Shown: positions 1 through 11,868 of the stretch, piece after piece
How positions within the stretch are numbered: the first letter of the stretch is position 1
How the letters are laid out: each line of letters begins with the position of its first letter
From: Stenocarpella maydis
Lineage: Eukaryota; Ascomycota; Sordariomycetes; Diaporthales; Diaporthaceae
Direction: 5' to 3'
NCBI GenBank assembly: GCA_002270565.1
Contig: NQMI01000030.1
Location: 62,001-126,000, forward strand
DNA length: 64,000 bases
Made by a program: the position numbers and the translations under genes
The notes under the pieces: generated by a model
Seen by the model: the letters and a program-made list of their open reading frames with translations, nothing else
What the model was told of the DNA's origin: nothing
The model's database searches: none

Positions 1-3000
1 TCGGCTCTTTGCGCACATAAGAAGTTTTCTGGCATCATCATCATCGTCTCCATCGTCTCGTGCTATTGCTTGAAGTCGAAAGTCTTCCATGTGGAACAAA
101 GAGTCGACTTGACTATTGCTGTCGTTGTCAACCATGACGCTGCTTGTGGCACCTCGTCTGTCAGACTTGAGAAGCTGACTGAAGACTTGCAGTCTGTCCC
201 CTGAGTCTCTATTGAGGTCCCGTGCAACGAACATTCTGCCAATAGAGCGAGGGACTAGTGAAGAATCGTCCGTTCTAGATTGAACGGCGGAGATGAAACA
301 AGCTTGAATGATAGAATCCAGAGTCGTCGGATGCAGAACATAGGTCTCCGCAGACTGGGCAGCAACTGGTGACACACCGATATCTGTAATAGCTTTTGTT
401 GCGGTCACACGACTGCCGACAAGGTTTTGAAAAGCTGGGCCATGATAGAAGTTCATGCTGCGCAGCGTTGAGTAGACAAACTCTGGTTCAAAGACCTCCA
501 CTTCCGAATCAGAAAAGATGAAGGTGCGTGGACCAGTTGTACCGGCTTCAGGTTTTCTGTCACTCGCGGAATCATAACCTTTGACCTTCTCAGCGGAGAC
601 GTAGCCTTTGCCATGCTGGATCCAATGGTCTTGTGTGCCAACTGAGCAGAACTCAAACTCAAACCAGCCCTTGTAGTCAAGCTCCTTATCGCTGCATTCA
701 CGTAGACTGAGCTGTACCTCGACTCCTGCTGAAGATCGGGGGATAATCAAAGCATTCGTGATGCTAACTTCTCGCAAATGGTAACCCCGGATGGTTCTCT
801 CAGAAGCATCGGTCAGAATGCGTATAGCCTCGATGGCCATAGTAACATAGGCAGCTCCTGGAAGAACAACCTTTGAGTCAAGATGGTGATCTGCTAGCCA
901 TGGGATATCCGATATACGAAGGAAGTTACGCCAAGTAGGATGAAGACTGTTGGAGCCTGGAATTAGAGTCCCCAGAAGCTCGTGGGATGCAAACCGGGGA
1001 AAGCGATGATCCCTGCTGATCCTTGACTCAGCCCAGTAGCGTGTGCCGTGGTTCCATGGGTACGACGGGAGGTCATGTACGTAGTTGTGGTGTCTTGGAC
1101 CGTGGGGGAAGTTCACAGCGTCTAGAGACACTGGATAGCCACGAAGGAGTAGATCAGAGACTGCATCTTGAATGGTTTGGACCGCGTCCGTGGACCTCTT
1201 CAGGCAGGATACGTAGGGTAAATTCCGCTCCTTGAGGATTTGTCTAATAGGGCCAGACAAAGTCCCGTGTGGGCCAATCTCGACAAGGATATCGATGTTC
1301 GGAGTCTGCAAAGACTCGGAACTAGGGCACCCGTCTGATCTTTTGGGGCTGAAACACATGTTTTCGAGTGCCTGGGAGAAAAGAACCGGGCTGGTTAAAT
1401 TGTGAACCCAATGCTCAGGAGCCAAGGCCTTCGGTGAGGTGATGATATCGCCAGCGACGGGTGAGGCAAAAAGAGCCCCACTCCAAGTCCGGGTAGCAGG
1501 CAGAATGGCCCTTAAACTATCCGTGTATTCTTGGGCCATGTGCTGCATGTGGTGAGAGTGGTATGCCATCGGAACCTTCAACTTCCTGGCGAAGACACCG
1601 TCTTGCTCAAGTTGTGATGCGACATAGTCGATAGCATCCAGGTCGCCCGAAAGTGTGACACTATCAGGACTGTTGATACAACCAACAACAACTCGACCGG
1701 CCGCAGCAGGATCCTTAAGATACTCTGAGGCCTTCTCGGCGCCCAGTCCCACGGCGAGCATCCCCCCGCTTAGAGAGGAGAGCTTCTGAAATCTGAGTGC
1801 CAACTTTCCGCGGAAGTAAACTATGCCAAGGGCCTCTTTGAAAGAAAGAGCCCCTACTGCATATGCCGCCGAGATCTCTCCGCTGGAATGGCTCGTTACG
1901 CCTGAAGGGTTGATGTTCCAGGATCTAAGTAGGTCGACGAGACAGAGTTGGAGAGCCACGGTGACTGGTTGACTAAGATCTGTTTCGTGGACGCGTGTGG
2001 TTTTCTCGTCTCGAAGGAGCTCCTCTGCCAATCGTTAGCACTGCATTCATATTACCCTGACAGAATTCACGTACCTTCTAGTGACCAGGTTGCGCCATAA
2101 TCATGGAGTATCTTCGTGGCCTGCTGTACAGAAGAGCCGAAAACAGGGTATGCACTGATCAGTTCACGTCCCATGGCGTGCCACTGGGCGCCCTGCCCAT
2201 TGAACACCATGCCGATTCGAGGGGGACTCTGCATCGCACGTGTGGCTTTGCGGGAATGGTCGTCCAGCTTCTTGGCCAAATCTTCCAAGCCATTTGCTCT
2301 GACTGCCACAGTAAAAGGAAGGCGGGAGCGGCGGTGGGCCAGCGTGTACGCCAAATCACCTGGCAGCAGTGGCTCCTCTTCCAGGGCTGATGGTCGTGCT
2401 GCGTCACGAATATAAGACGCTAATTTGTCACCCATGGCTTGGGTTACTGTCGGATCCTTCGCACTCAGAAGGAATATCAGCGAGCGAGAAACATCTTCTT
2501 GGTCACTACCAGTCTCGTCTGCTATGCGATTTGTGCCGCTTGTGGGTCTGTTGGACGTGGTTGGAGCACCCTCGATGATCAGATGCGCGTTGGCTCCTCC
2601 GTAACCAAAGTTGTTAACAGAGGCCCTTAACGCTTTGTCTGCGGGCCACGGGACAAGACTTTGGGGTACTTGGACTTTCCACTCTTTCAAGGGGATCTTT
2701 GGGTTGCCCTTCTCGTAGTTGAGATTTGGTGGAATGAGCCCTTTCCGGAGAGCAAATGCCGTCTTGATAATCGCCGCAAGGCCGCTGACTCCCTCAGCAT
2801 GCCCAATATTGGTTTTGACCGAGCCTACAAACACTGCGTCACCCTCAGCTCTGTCTTTTGCAAAAGTTCGCGCGATAGCTTCGGCTTCGATCGGATCTCC
2901 CGTAGATGTTCCCGTCATGTGGGCCTCGACGTAGCCGGTTTCTGAAATATCCAGTCCCGCTCGCGCGTAGCACTCTTCGATGAGTTTCTGTTGCGCCTCT

Positions 3001-4151
3001 AGGGACGGCGAGGTTATTGTTGAAGTCTTCCCGTCCTGGTTGAGCGCTGACTCGCGGATGACTGCGTGCACGAAATCGCCGTCGCGCAGGGCTGCATCAA
3101 GACGTTTTAAGACGAGTGTGGCTACGCCTTCACCTCGTCCATAACCGTTTGAGCGATGATCCCAAGAGTAGCATCGGCCGTCCTCGCCGAGGAAACCCAT
3201 GTTAGACAAGGCAATGAACATGTCAGGACTTAACATGATACCACTGCCCCCGGCAATGGCTAGACTCGACTCTCCCATCTGGAGGCTCTGACATGCTAGA
3301 TGTAGAGCTACCAGACTGCCAGAACACCCTGTGTCGATAGTCATGCTGGCTCCTGTGAAGCCAAAGAAGTGCGATATCCGATTTGAGTACATAGCCGTTC
3401 CATTAGTCGTGATAAACGAGGACGGCAAATTCTCGGGATCTTTCATAAGTCCTTCGGAATAGTCCTTGCCGAAGACGCCAGAAAAGACCGAAGTATTGGA
3501 ACCAGCTAGAGTCTCGAGAGGTATCCCAGCTGAGTATAGCAGTCAGTCCTTGTAACGTCATAATATTTTAAATGATGGAAACCAACCATTTTCTACGGCT
3601 TCGTAGACTGATTCCATCAAGAATCTGAGCTGGGGATCTAGTGCCTGCGCATTCTCGGTTAATTCGATTTCCCATCTAAAATGGGCATGAATGTCTCTTA
3701 CACTGCAAGACTCGGCCGATAAGCCAAAGAAGCCTGCATCAAAAGCGGCGATATCATCCTTAAGGAAATATCCCCCCTTGATATGGTGCTGCACAGTCAT
3801 TAAATTAGTCTGCGTTCTCAAGCATACGTCGTAAGTGCAACAAATATAATGAAGGAGACTTAAACTGACCCTATCAAATCTTTGGCTGTTGAGATGATAC
3901 ATGGACTTGATAGCAAAACGATCGCTGGGAATTGGTGACCAGCCATCTTTTCCTGCAGCGCAGAGGTCCCATAACTTGGTTGGACTTGTAGCGTCTCCTC
4001 CAAACTTGCAACTCATACCAATAATAGCAATTGGTGAAGTATGCTGCCCTGTGGCATCGCTATTGCCCGTCCCATTGCACGGTGGAATGCGTAAGCCAAC
4101 GTCTTGTCGCGCCTCTGCAGAGGCATGATGCCCATTACTTTGAGCCGTCAT
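1..4151 (-). CDS. Highly reducing polyketide synthase 1 (N-terminal part: KS-AT-DH; cut by window edge)
   Basis: Iterative type I HR-PKS that builds a polyketide chain from acyl/malonyl-CoA in the cytosol. About 1302 residues are visible, in five exons (4151-3870, 3788-3702, 3644-3587, 3529-2075, 2024 to the edge); the joins keep frame and restore KS and AT homology. KS (residues ~38-470): Cys in DTGCSGSL near 211, His in EAHMTGT near 346, His in NIGHAEG near 388. AT: GQGAQ near 590 and Ser in SHSSGE near 675 (Ser replaces the usual leading Gly, a common fungal variant). DH (~960-1250): His in WLADHH near 1005 and the LHPTTLD Asp region. The ATG at 4151 is the first in frame; upstream reading only gives a TTG. 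MT, ER, KR and ACP, if present, lie left of the window. It is the first of two PKSs in the cluster and has its own promoter at 4152-4938. Confidence 0.95.
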
Positions 4152-4396
4152 TTCCAAGGACTTGTAATTTCTGGTCAACCGTGCTCAAAGACGGAAATAA
4201 TTCGTATCTTCAACGTTAAACGGTGGAATGACTGTAGTGTAGACCAGCGGTCAGGGGCGGCCCAGGATCACCTCATACTAGGAAATTCGCGAAGTTGATC
4301 ATATCGTACGCATTATCCTATCGCTTCGCACTTACGAGCGATTAGTCATGCAGTGATTTTATTCAGGTTTGCAGCCCTGCATTATTCAATTACTCA

Positions 4397-4518
4397 TGAT
4401 TACTGGCTGCGCGGTTGCACTTGTGTCCAGTCCGAGTCTTACTGATTACATGTGGTTCACCTTACACACGTGACTCTGCATTTCCTGGAGTCGGATTGTC
4501 CACAGTGCTATTGATTAC
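4397..4518. promoter_or_regulatory. Three TGATTAC heptamers upstream of PKS1
   Basis: TGATTAC occurs at 4397-4403, 4443-4449 and 4512-4518, about 250-370 bp upstream of the PKS1 start. The same heptamer occurs three times in the PKS2/hydrolase promoter and once upstream of the FAD oxidoreductase (9249-9255). A cluster-specific regulator site is inferred; the binding protein is not known. Confidence 0.4.
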
Positions 4519-4615
4519 ATCTAATCTGACACCTTATTCACGTGACTCAGAGCTATTGGCTTCGTATTCATGAACTATGATTCATTTTATGTTTTCCGCG
4601 TTTCTCACGTGACTC
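4467..4615. promoter_or_regulatory. Three CACGTGACTC repeats in the PKS1 promoter
   Basis: The decamer CACGTGACTC is present at 4467-4476, 4539-4548 and 4606-4615. It fuses an E-box (CACGTG) with TGACTC, an AP-1/Gcn4-like bZIP half. The window encodes a bZIP-ankyrin regulator, so these are candidate sites for it or for a bHLH factor. The rest of 4152-4938 shows no gene. Confidence 0.4.
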
Positions 4616-4938
4616 CGCAGTTCTTGGGCACTGTGACATAGTTTTCAAGTCCATCGCACTATCTTGGGTCTTAGAATCTTAGCAGAACGGAGGCCTTAGC
4701 CTTCATCGTGTTTCAGCTGATACTGACATCAATGGTCGAGATCGTATCCAGTGAGCCTACAATGTGGCAAAATCCGAGGTGTCTATCTAGGTGCATAGCT
4801 TTTCGAATGATTGGCGGCTTAGGTCGTATCACATATGACCGTGGAATACTACACGAGGTGCTTAGAAGCAAAATACATGGCTCTATTCACTTTGGGTCGC
4901 CTCATTGTCACTTAATGACCTCAACTCCCTAGCACATT

Positions 4939-6429
4939 CTATGACAGAAATGCGGCATACTCCGAAAATTCCTCATCCTCCAGCAATAGCTCCAACTCCT
5001 CCTCAAACACATTTACCATGAACTCCACGCCCCCATTCGCTAGCTTGGGCAGTACAAAACAAGTACGAGTAAACACATTCATAGCCCGTGTCAATACCCG
5101 CATTGCATCTGGCCTTCCCCCGTTGTCAAACACGCCGTCACCGAATTCCAAAGAAGGCAGCATGAGAAGCGGCGACAAGACCATCGAAGACCCATCGATG
5201 GCTGAATTCCGCAAGACTAACTTTTCGAAGTTTGGCAAGTCCCTTGCTAGAGTGTACGCATCCAGCAGAGTACTGGGGTTGATAGACTTGGCGTAGCCGC
5301 GGACAGTGCGTGCTACTGTACCGAGACTGACGTTTGGTGAAGTCAAGGCCGAGCACGGCATAAAACATTGGTTGACGACTGTGAGGTTTCCCAGATATGG
5401 ACTTGGAAGAGATGGCGAGAAGTCATGTCTTCCGTCGACAAGTAAGTCCAGGCGAACAGGGGAATCAGCAGTCCCATGCTCTCCAACTGAGTTATCAAAG
5501 GTTTTGGCTGCAGTGACTCTGGCTCTTAGCAGACACCGCCAAATCAGAGCACACACAGCGTCAGTCCCGGAGATTCCCAAGTTGGAATCGGAGCGTAGTG
5601 TCTCAGACCCAGAATCCTGTCGGCACTGCTTCTGCAGTGAAATGAAATTTGCCGGCGAGATGTAGAAAATGGCCGATTTCGATGTCTGGCCGTTTCGTGA
5701 CTCCTTGCACTGCAGTTTGAGCTTATCATTTCCCGAGTGCATACCAGGCGGATCTAGTCCTAGGACGCGCCATCTTTCCGGATTCACAGGATAAGTGCCA
5801 TTCCATTCTTTAGCCCATATCCGTTCCAAGACAGTGCGATCAGAGCTCTCTGGGCCAGGCGGCGCCACAACTTGTTCTGGTCGACGTGATTGCAATGACT
5901 TGCAGTTTTCTGCCCACAACTTCATGATAGCGTATATACCTCCGCCATCAGTTGCAGAATGATGTCCGCATGCTGTCAAGAGACAAGCGCCTGGCATAAA
6001 ACTGGCTTGGGCCACGAAGACGTCGGGTCCGGCGTTGATGTCAGGCATGAAAGAGACCGGGATCAGAGACTCGTCATCAAAAACGTCGAGAGGAAAAGCC
6101 AAGTCCTTGATATCAGAGTAACTAAGTTCCGACTGTAACTCATGGTACTTGAACTGGGACTTCGCTCGCTTTGTGACCTCCTTTGCATTATATTGGATCT
6201 CCCGCTGACCTTGACGCCAACCCGGAACATCGGAAGACTGGGGCCATACTCTTCCACTGAGCCATTCCAATTGGAGAAAGGTTGCTTCCAAGCCCCTCTG
6301 CAGCACTTCAAACGCTTGAGTAAAGGTCGTGCCTGGTTTGAGCTGGAGGTAGTTTAGAGAACTTGTGTAGTTTCCAGGGGGTGCGTGGTCAATGGGCGTA
6401 AGTGTGATGTTGGTTGTTTCAGAAGTCAT
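4939..6429 (-). CDS. BAHD-type acyltransferase (trichothecene O-acetyltransferase-like)
   Basis: Predicted CoA-dependent O-acyltransferase of 496 residues in one exon, a usual length for the fungal HXXXD acyltransferase family. The HXXXD catalytic motif is visible as HHSATDGGG around residue 170 (His-Ser-Ala-Thr-Asp). A C-terminal FGDG near 430 is a weak form of the DFGWG structural motif. The first in-frame ATG is at 6429; the longer reading upstream begins with TTG and was not used. The gene is transcribed away from the P450 at 6843 through a shared 413-bp promoter. It probably acylates a hydroxyl on the polyketide or its oxidised derivative; the donor cannot be told from sequence. Transfer of the second polyketide chain is possible but is only inference. 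Confidence 0.85.
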   Translation of the reverse strand: MTSETTNITLTPIDHAPPGNYTSSLNYLQLKPGTTFTQAFEVLQRGLEATFLQLEWLSGRVWPQSSDVPGWRQGQREIQYNAKEVTKRAKSQFKYHELQSELSYSDIKDLAFPLDVFDDESLIPVSFMPDINAGPDVFVAQASFMPGACLLTACGHHSATDGGGIYAIMKLWAENCKSLQSRRPEQVVAPPGPESSDRTVLERIWAKEWNGTYPVNPERWRVLGLDPPGMHSGNDKLKLQCKESRNGQTSKSAIFYISPANFISLQKQCRQDSGSETLRSDSNLGISGTDAVCALIWRCLLRARVTAAKTFDNSVGEHGTADSPVRLDLLVDGRHDFSPSLPSPYLGNLTVVNQCFMPCSALTSPNVSLGTVARTVRGYAKSINPSTLLDAYTLARDLPNFEKLVLRNSAIDGSSMVLSPLLMLPSLEFGDGVFDNGGRPDAMRVLTRAMNVFTRTCFVLPKLANGGVEFMVNVFEEELELLLEDEEFSEYAAFLS

Positions 6430-6842
6430 AGCTACTTCGGCGAATGAGGAGCTAAAAATCAAGCAAATTAATGTTAAAAGTATCGTCTACCAGGGCGTTG
6501 ACAGGCACAGATCCGATTAGTGACCCTCGTGAGATGTTAAAAGTCTGGAGAGTGTAGCTGCAGACATTTAGTGCATACATAACCCATTACCTCACTTATA
6601 GTAAGACTGCGTCACAATAAGATTGCAGCACAGTAAGATTGCAGCACAGTAAGATTGCAGCACAGTAAGATTGCAGCACAGTAAGATTGCAGCAGAAGAT
6701 GACAAGAACAAAAAATGATTCCTGCAAGGTTCTCTGCCCCCGCTCGCCCTCACGAATATTTCCAGCGTCAGGTTCCGAGATCGATGCTGCACCTAGAGCT
6801 GAGAATTACGACGCCTTTGGAGCAAAACGAAACATATTCACA
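6430..6842. promoter_or_regulatory. Bidirectional promoter, acyltransferase / P450
   Basis: 413 bp between two divergent start codons (6429 minus, 6843 plus). It contains the 16-bp tandem repeat at 6619-6694. No other gene is visible. Confidence 0.6.
6619..6694. repeat. 16-bp minisatellite, 4.75 copies
   Basis: Four perfect tandem copies of aagattgcagcacagt (6619-6682) followed by a 12-bp partial copy. It lies about 150 bp upstream of the P450 start and 190 bp upstream of the acyltransferase start. It may be a multiplied regulator site or a neutral expansion. Confidence 0.9.
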
Positions 6843-8606
6843 ATGGAGATCTGGCTTTTTATATATTCTACCTTACTGGTGGCTTTCTCTTGGTCATATT
6901 TTACACTTGCTAGAAACTATATTGCAGCACGAAAATTTGGTCTGCCGATCTTCGTCACTCCAATAGGCATATTCAACCCACTCTGGCTACTTGGGTATCA
7001 ATTCTTCACTCCTTTACTAAAATATATACCATTTGGACTGGGAAACTTTGCGGATATCAGTGGTTTGACCTGGTTCTTCCCCAATCGATTTCAGCATCAT
7101 GCGCGCCTCGGACCAGCGTTTGTCATTGCGACTCCCGGAGAAGTGCAGCTCGTGCTTGCAGACCCCGCGGCAGTAAATGAGATCCTTGCCAGAAGAAAAG
7201 ATTTTATCAAAGACTTTGACGCTGTTCGCTCCTTTTTAGATGTTTTTGGACCGAATGTCGTCACGGCCGGCAACGAGACATGGGCGCGGCATCGTCGACT
7301 CACCACCCCTCCTTTCAAGGAAGCACAGAGCAAGTTTGTGTGGCGAGAGGCACTTGCACAATCATCCAGCATGATACGAATCTGGTTGAAGAATGGGCAA
7401 ACTGGGGTAGAGGATTCCCCATCAGACATTATGACCCTGACGTTGCACGTCTTGATATCTGTGGGTTTGGGGAAAACTTATGAATTCGACGGGGGCACGA
7501 GCGTCCTCGAAAAGGGACACACTATGTCCTACCGCGAAGCACTGCAACTGATACTCGAAAACCTGGGTATCGTGTTTGTAATGAAGTTTATATCTCTTCC
7601 CACTCTGGTTCTTCCTGCCAGTATTCGCAGGGTCAAGGACTCTGTCAGAGAACTCAAAGATTACATGAAAGAAATGATGGCGGAGCAACGATCAGCGTCA
7701 AGAACGTTTGACATGGTCACGACGAAAGACAACCTCATGTCAGTACTGCTCAAAGCGTCCGAGTCGATAGACGAGAACGGGCAAAACGTGCTTTCTGATG
7801 AGGAAATTCTCGGCAATCTCTTTATCTACAACTTTGTGGGACATGATACAACCGCAAATACGTTACTATATTGCCTATATCTTCTCTCAGTCAATCAAGA
7901 CATCCAAGAGTGGATGAGAGAGGAGCTAGACTCAGTATTTGCTGTGACGGATGTTAAAGGTTGGGAATATGAAAAGTATTTCCCCCAACTCAAGCGTTGT
8001 TTGGCGTTAATGGTGTGTCACGTCCCCGAGTCCTTCTTTCGCGTAGCCGAACATTGGATGAATACTGATGTTGAATAGCACGAGACACTTCGACTCTATG
8101 CTCCCGTAGTCGCCCACCCAAGACATACTGGCGGTTTATCTCAGCCTCTCACGATCGGAGGCAAAGCATACAATCTCCCACCCAAGACGGTGGTCTTACT
8201 GAATGCAGTAGCATTGAGCACTTTGCCAGAGTACTGGGGGACTGACTCATTAATATGGAACCCGAAGCGCTGGATTCTCAATGACAACGACTCTGGCAGC
8301 TTAGCCGATGAGCGACTGTTCCAACCCCGAGACGGCCTGTATACACCATTCGCGTCCGGTCCCCGAGTATGTCCCGCCAAGAAATTTGCTCAGGTCGAAT
8401 TTGTTGCGGTCATCGCACAATTGTTTCGCGACTACAAATGTACGCCTGTCCGCCTTCAAGGCGAGTCAATGGCTGAGGAGAGGGAACGCGTGCTGGATAC
8501 GGTTCAAGATTCCAATGTCCTGAACACGTTGAAAATGCTGCACCCTGAGAGGGTCAAATTGAGATGGGAGAAGATGGATCAAGAGGAGAAAACAGAGAAG
8601 TACTAG
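6843..8606 (+). CDS. Cytochrome P450 monooxygenase
   Basis: Membrane-anchored haem-thiolate monooxygenase of 565 residues. Two exons, 6843-8012 and 8079-8606; removing the 66-bp GT-AG intron restores the ExxR helix (ALM|HETLRLY). The ATG at 6843 gives a natural N-terminal membrane anchor (MEIWLFIYSTLLVAFSW); an upstream in-frame ATG at 6687 lies in the tandem-repeat region and is less likely. The I-helix oxygen motif is VGHDTTANT. The haem motif reads FASGPRVCPAKKF: the Cys ligand is present, but the residue two after it is Ala instead of Gly and the second residue is Ala, so it departs from the strict PROSITE pattern. Probably oxidises the polyketide scaffold together with the three other P450s. 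Confidence 0.92.
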
Positions 8607-9780
8607 ATCTCACAATTCTTCAAGGGAAGAGTCAGTTCAAGGCTGCAAAGTGTTGGTGCCATGATCGAAACTTTTTGTCCTGGTCACTCATGGATTGGTC
8701 TTCACCGCAGAGGTACTTAGGTGTATTTGGTTGATTAGCTATAGTATGACCCACCATGTTGTGTGCGAACTTTCAGAGACTAGTATGTTTTCACGGCACA
8801 CATTTTAATAGGCCCTTCATTTTGTTCAGTGTTACTAGCCTTCACCGTCTTTTAAATAGCCACAGGGCTTAGTGGAGCCTGTTGTGACCCAGATGCTATA
8901 ACTTACGGGTAGTACTGTAGAGCTTGCAGCAATCGGTGTTGCTCTCACCTCCCTTGATCAACACTCCACCTCTAACCCAAGCCCTGCGATGCGGCTGATT
9001 TCATTGGTTCGGACTTTAGGGTCAGGCGTAGTTCCACCATTGAAGTCAGCTAACCCCCAGGGTCCAGGTCAACTATTTGGAACCTCCAGGCTTATCGATA
9101 GTATCGGCTAAACACTTTTGAACGCACACTGCTCAAACCAATTCCAGTTCGAGAATTCTTAACTGGAGCTCTACTGTACAAGGAGCATCTAGGGGCACCC
9201 TGCAGGGGCTAACACCGCTGGCTATCAGCTGCAGTTTATTCCCAGTATTGATTACTTTCATTGTTCTTTGATCCATCAGGCGTAATGATTAATTACCGGC
9301 AACAATTTTGCACCAATGGTATTCTTAGGAAGACTCTTAGACATTATTTGGTAAGATTAAAGCTTATAGGGAGTAATGTAAGCGCACAGGGGAGACATTA
9401 TTGGACGGCTACAATGGGAAGGTAATCATGCATGAGTATAATATAAACATAATCCTGCACTAATGAAACCCTGGCGCGATTTGCTTACATTCTGGGTTTT
9501 TACGGTACCAAATTTGCACTTCACTCTTTCCATAGATCCTTTGCTGTTGATAATTCAGCTTTAATTAAGCAATTATGATTATGGATGACCCCGCATAGAT
9601 ACTTAGTTGGGTAGGTAGGCGTAAGGGATTACATGATACGGTGAAGCACAATAGTCGGGATCTATTGTTCTCACTGGGCACTGCTAAACAGCCACATATC
9701 GCTTTCCAGAATTGGAACCCATTATTGGCCTCTAACTTTACAGCATCCGTCGGCCTGTTTGGAGCGGAGAACGTGTAGCA
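8607..9780. other. Intergenic region, no gene seen
   Basis: 1.17 kb between the P450 and the FAD oxidoreductase. Open frames here are short and match nothing I recognise. TGATTAC is present at 9249-9255 and its reverse complement at 9422-9428, within 550 bp of the oxidoreductase start. Confidence 0.6.
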
Positions 9781-11419
9781 ATGGCAACTGTCACGGAAAG
9801 TGCTGTAACGTCTATGGCTGAGGAACTTGTGCAAGCCGGAGTGAAAGCACAGGTTCTCGTTCCTTCTGATCCCGAATACGCCGCCCGTGAAGATAGTTAC
9901 TGGTCGAATACTGCAAAAATCACTCCCGGCTGTATCGTCCGCCCAAAGTCTGCGGAGGAAGTTTCATCAATTCTCAAGGCTTTAGTAGCGGCAAAGCAGA
10001 AGTTCGCTGTCCGAAGCGGTGGCCACACGCCATATGCCGGTGCAGCCAATATTTCAGGGGGTGTCACCATTGATCTTGGTCTCTTAGAGTGGACACGATT
10101 CGACGAGGCATCAGAGACAGTGGACCTTGGCCCTGGAGGACGCTGGGGCCCCGTATACCGAGAGCTACGCAAGCATGGACGCGTAGTCGCCGGTGGACGC
10201 GATGGTCACGTCGGTGTGGCGGGTCTTCTTTTAGGCGGCGGGAAAACATTCTTCACCGCCCACCGTGGCTTCGCCTGTAATGATGTTGTCTCTTATGAGG
10301 TCGTCCTCGCCGACGGAAGCATCGTTCTCGCCGACACCAACAACAATGAAGACCTTTTTCGAGTTCTCAAGGGAGGAATGAACAACTTCGGGATTGTCAC
10401 CAACTTCAAGATGAAAACGTTCAAATGTGGTGACGTTTGGGCTGGGTGCTCTTTTTACCACCGCGACGTCATCCCAGATGCTGCCGAGGCGCTCGCAGAG
10501 TTTACGCATAATATTCCAAAAGACGTAAACAGCAATCTTTTGTGTTTTTTCACATATGCAGGTATGTATAAGCAAGCCTCTTAGGAAGAGTATTCTGAAT
10601 GCTAATATAGCTGTGTAGTAAGTAGTCCACTGCGTTTGAAGAGCCCATCACTGCTGCTCCTTTTTCAGGAATTGATTTTGACCTATATAGCCGAATTTTG
10701 CGAGTACCCTTGTCTGTGCAATTTTTATACAAACAGAGGGTGTTAAGAACGCCTCAGCATATGAAAAATGGCTCAGATTGCCATCGACGGGCAATACATT
10801 GAAAATGACATCTGTATCGGACTTGGTTAATGATTACGCCATAGCGCCACTGGGATACTAGTAAGTTCGTTACTTGAAGAAAAGGAGATGTCTGTCAACT
10901 AATGATATTGGTAGTGATACTTTCTTAACCGCATGTTTCAAGAACGACAGCCGCATCGTCCTCAAAGCATCGGAGCTCCACGATGCTTTGGTGGAGGACC
11001 TGAAAGTGTTGATACCGGATGGCAATTTCGTCACTCAATGTTTGTTCCAGCCCCTGTCTAAGCTGATCGGCCAACGATCAGCCGAGACAGGCGGATCAGT
11101 CATGGGAGTAGAGGATCAAGCACATGATGGTCTTCTCTTCACCGCCGTAGTCATGGTCAAGACGGCGGAGCTGCAAGCCGTGGTGTATCCGAAGATGAAG
11201 GCTTGGCTGGCGGCTCTTCAGGGATTCGCTGCCACAATCGAGGGGGGCAACCAGCGGTGGATATTCACGAACTATGCCGATCCAAGCCAGGACCCATTGA
11301 AGAGTTATGGAGCGGAAAACGTAACCAGGATGCAGAATGTGTCTTCCAAGTATGATCCCGACCAAGTGTTCCAGACTTTTTGTCCAGGAGGGTTCAAGAT
11401 CTCGCATGTGCATATTTAA
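9781..11419 (+). CDS. FAD-linked oxidoreductase, monocovalent type (PCMH/FAD_binding_4)
   Basis: Flavin-dependent oxidase of the PCMH-type FAD-binding family, 469 residues in three exons (9781-10561, 10737-10860, 10915-11419; introns of 175 and 54 bp, frames joining cleanly). The RSGGHTPYAG motif supplies the His that forms the 8-alpha-histidyl FAD bond. Where bicovalent members have GxCxxVG, this protein has GRDGHVGVAG, so the second (cysteinyl) link is absent. The C-terminus ends in the family's typical KYDPDQVFQ segment. No signal peptide is seen, so it is probably intracellular. Relatives in fungal clusters oxidise alcohols or drive ring closure (for example the Sol5-type family); the exact reaction here is unknown. 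It converges with PKS2. Confidence 0.9.
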
Positions 11420-11868
11420 ATTGATGATGGTGAGTACCTCAACGAAAATTGTCATTGGGAATGTGTGACTTCAGTCAACTTACGATGTGACCAAGGATGA
11501 TTCATAGTATACGGCATTTGATGATCTCTGCGTCAACTGCCTGAATGATGATCGGTTAAAACACATCCGGCCATCAACATACGTGCCAAGTTTTGAGCAC
11601 AAAGGCTCATTGCTTACTCGGCTGTTGGCTTTGGTGGAAAGCGGACTGGAAAAATTGTTGTGGATTACTAGGGTTTTATCTGACCTCAACTTCAAATGTT
11701 AAATCCACCTGCGAATAAATACTCCAATATTTCTGGAAGTCATATGGAAAAGAATTGCAGCGGTATGTAAAGAGGATGTCCAAGCTTAGATTATTGGCCC
11801 AGTCTATCGATGGATAATCATAACTGAATGAGTGACATGTAAAAAGAACCCAATCTCTCCAGAGCTGT
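11420..11868. other. Convergent 3' intergenic region
   Basis: 449 bp between the stop codons of the FAD oxidoreductase and PKS2. Nothing else recognised; presumably both 3' UTRs and poly(A) sites. Confidence 0.5.

Noticed and set aside
4141..4178. Longer N-terminus for PKS1 beginning at 4178
   Set aside because: The upstream codon is TTG, not ATG; the same applies to longer readings of the acyltransferase (6462, TTG), P450 (24178, GTG) and bANK (52410, GTG).
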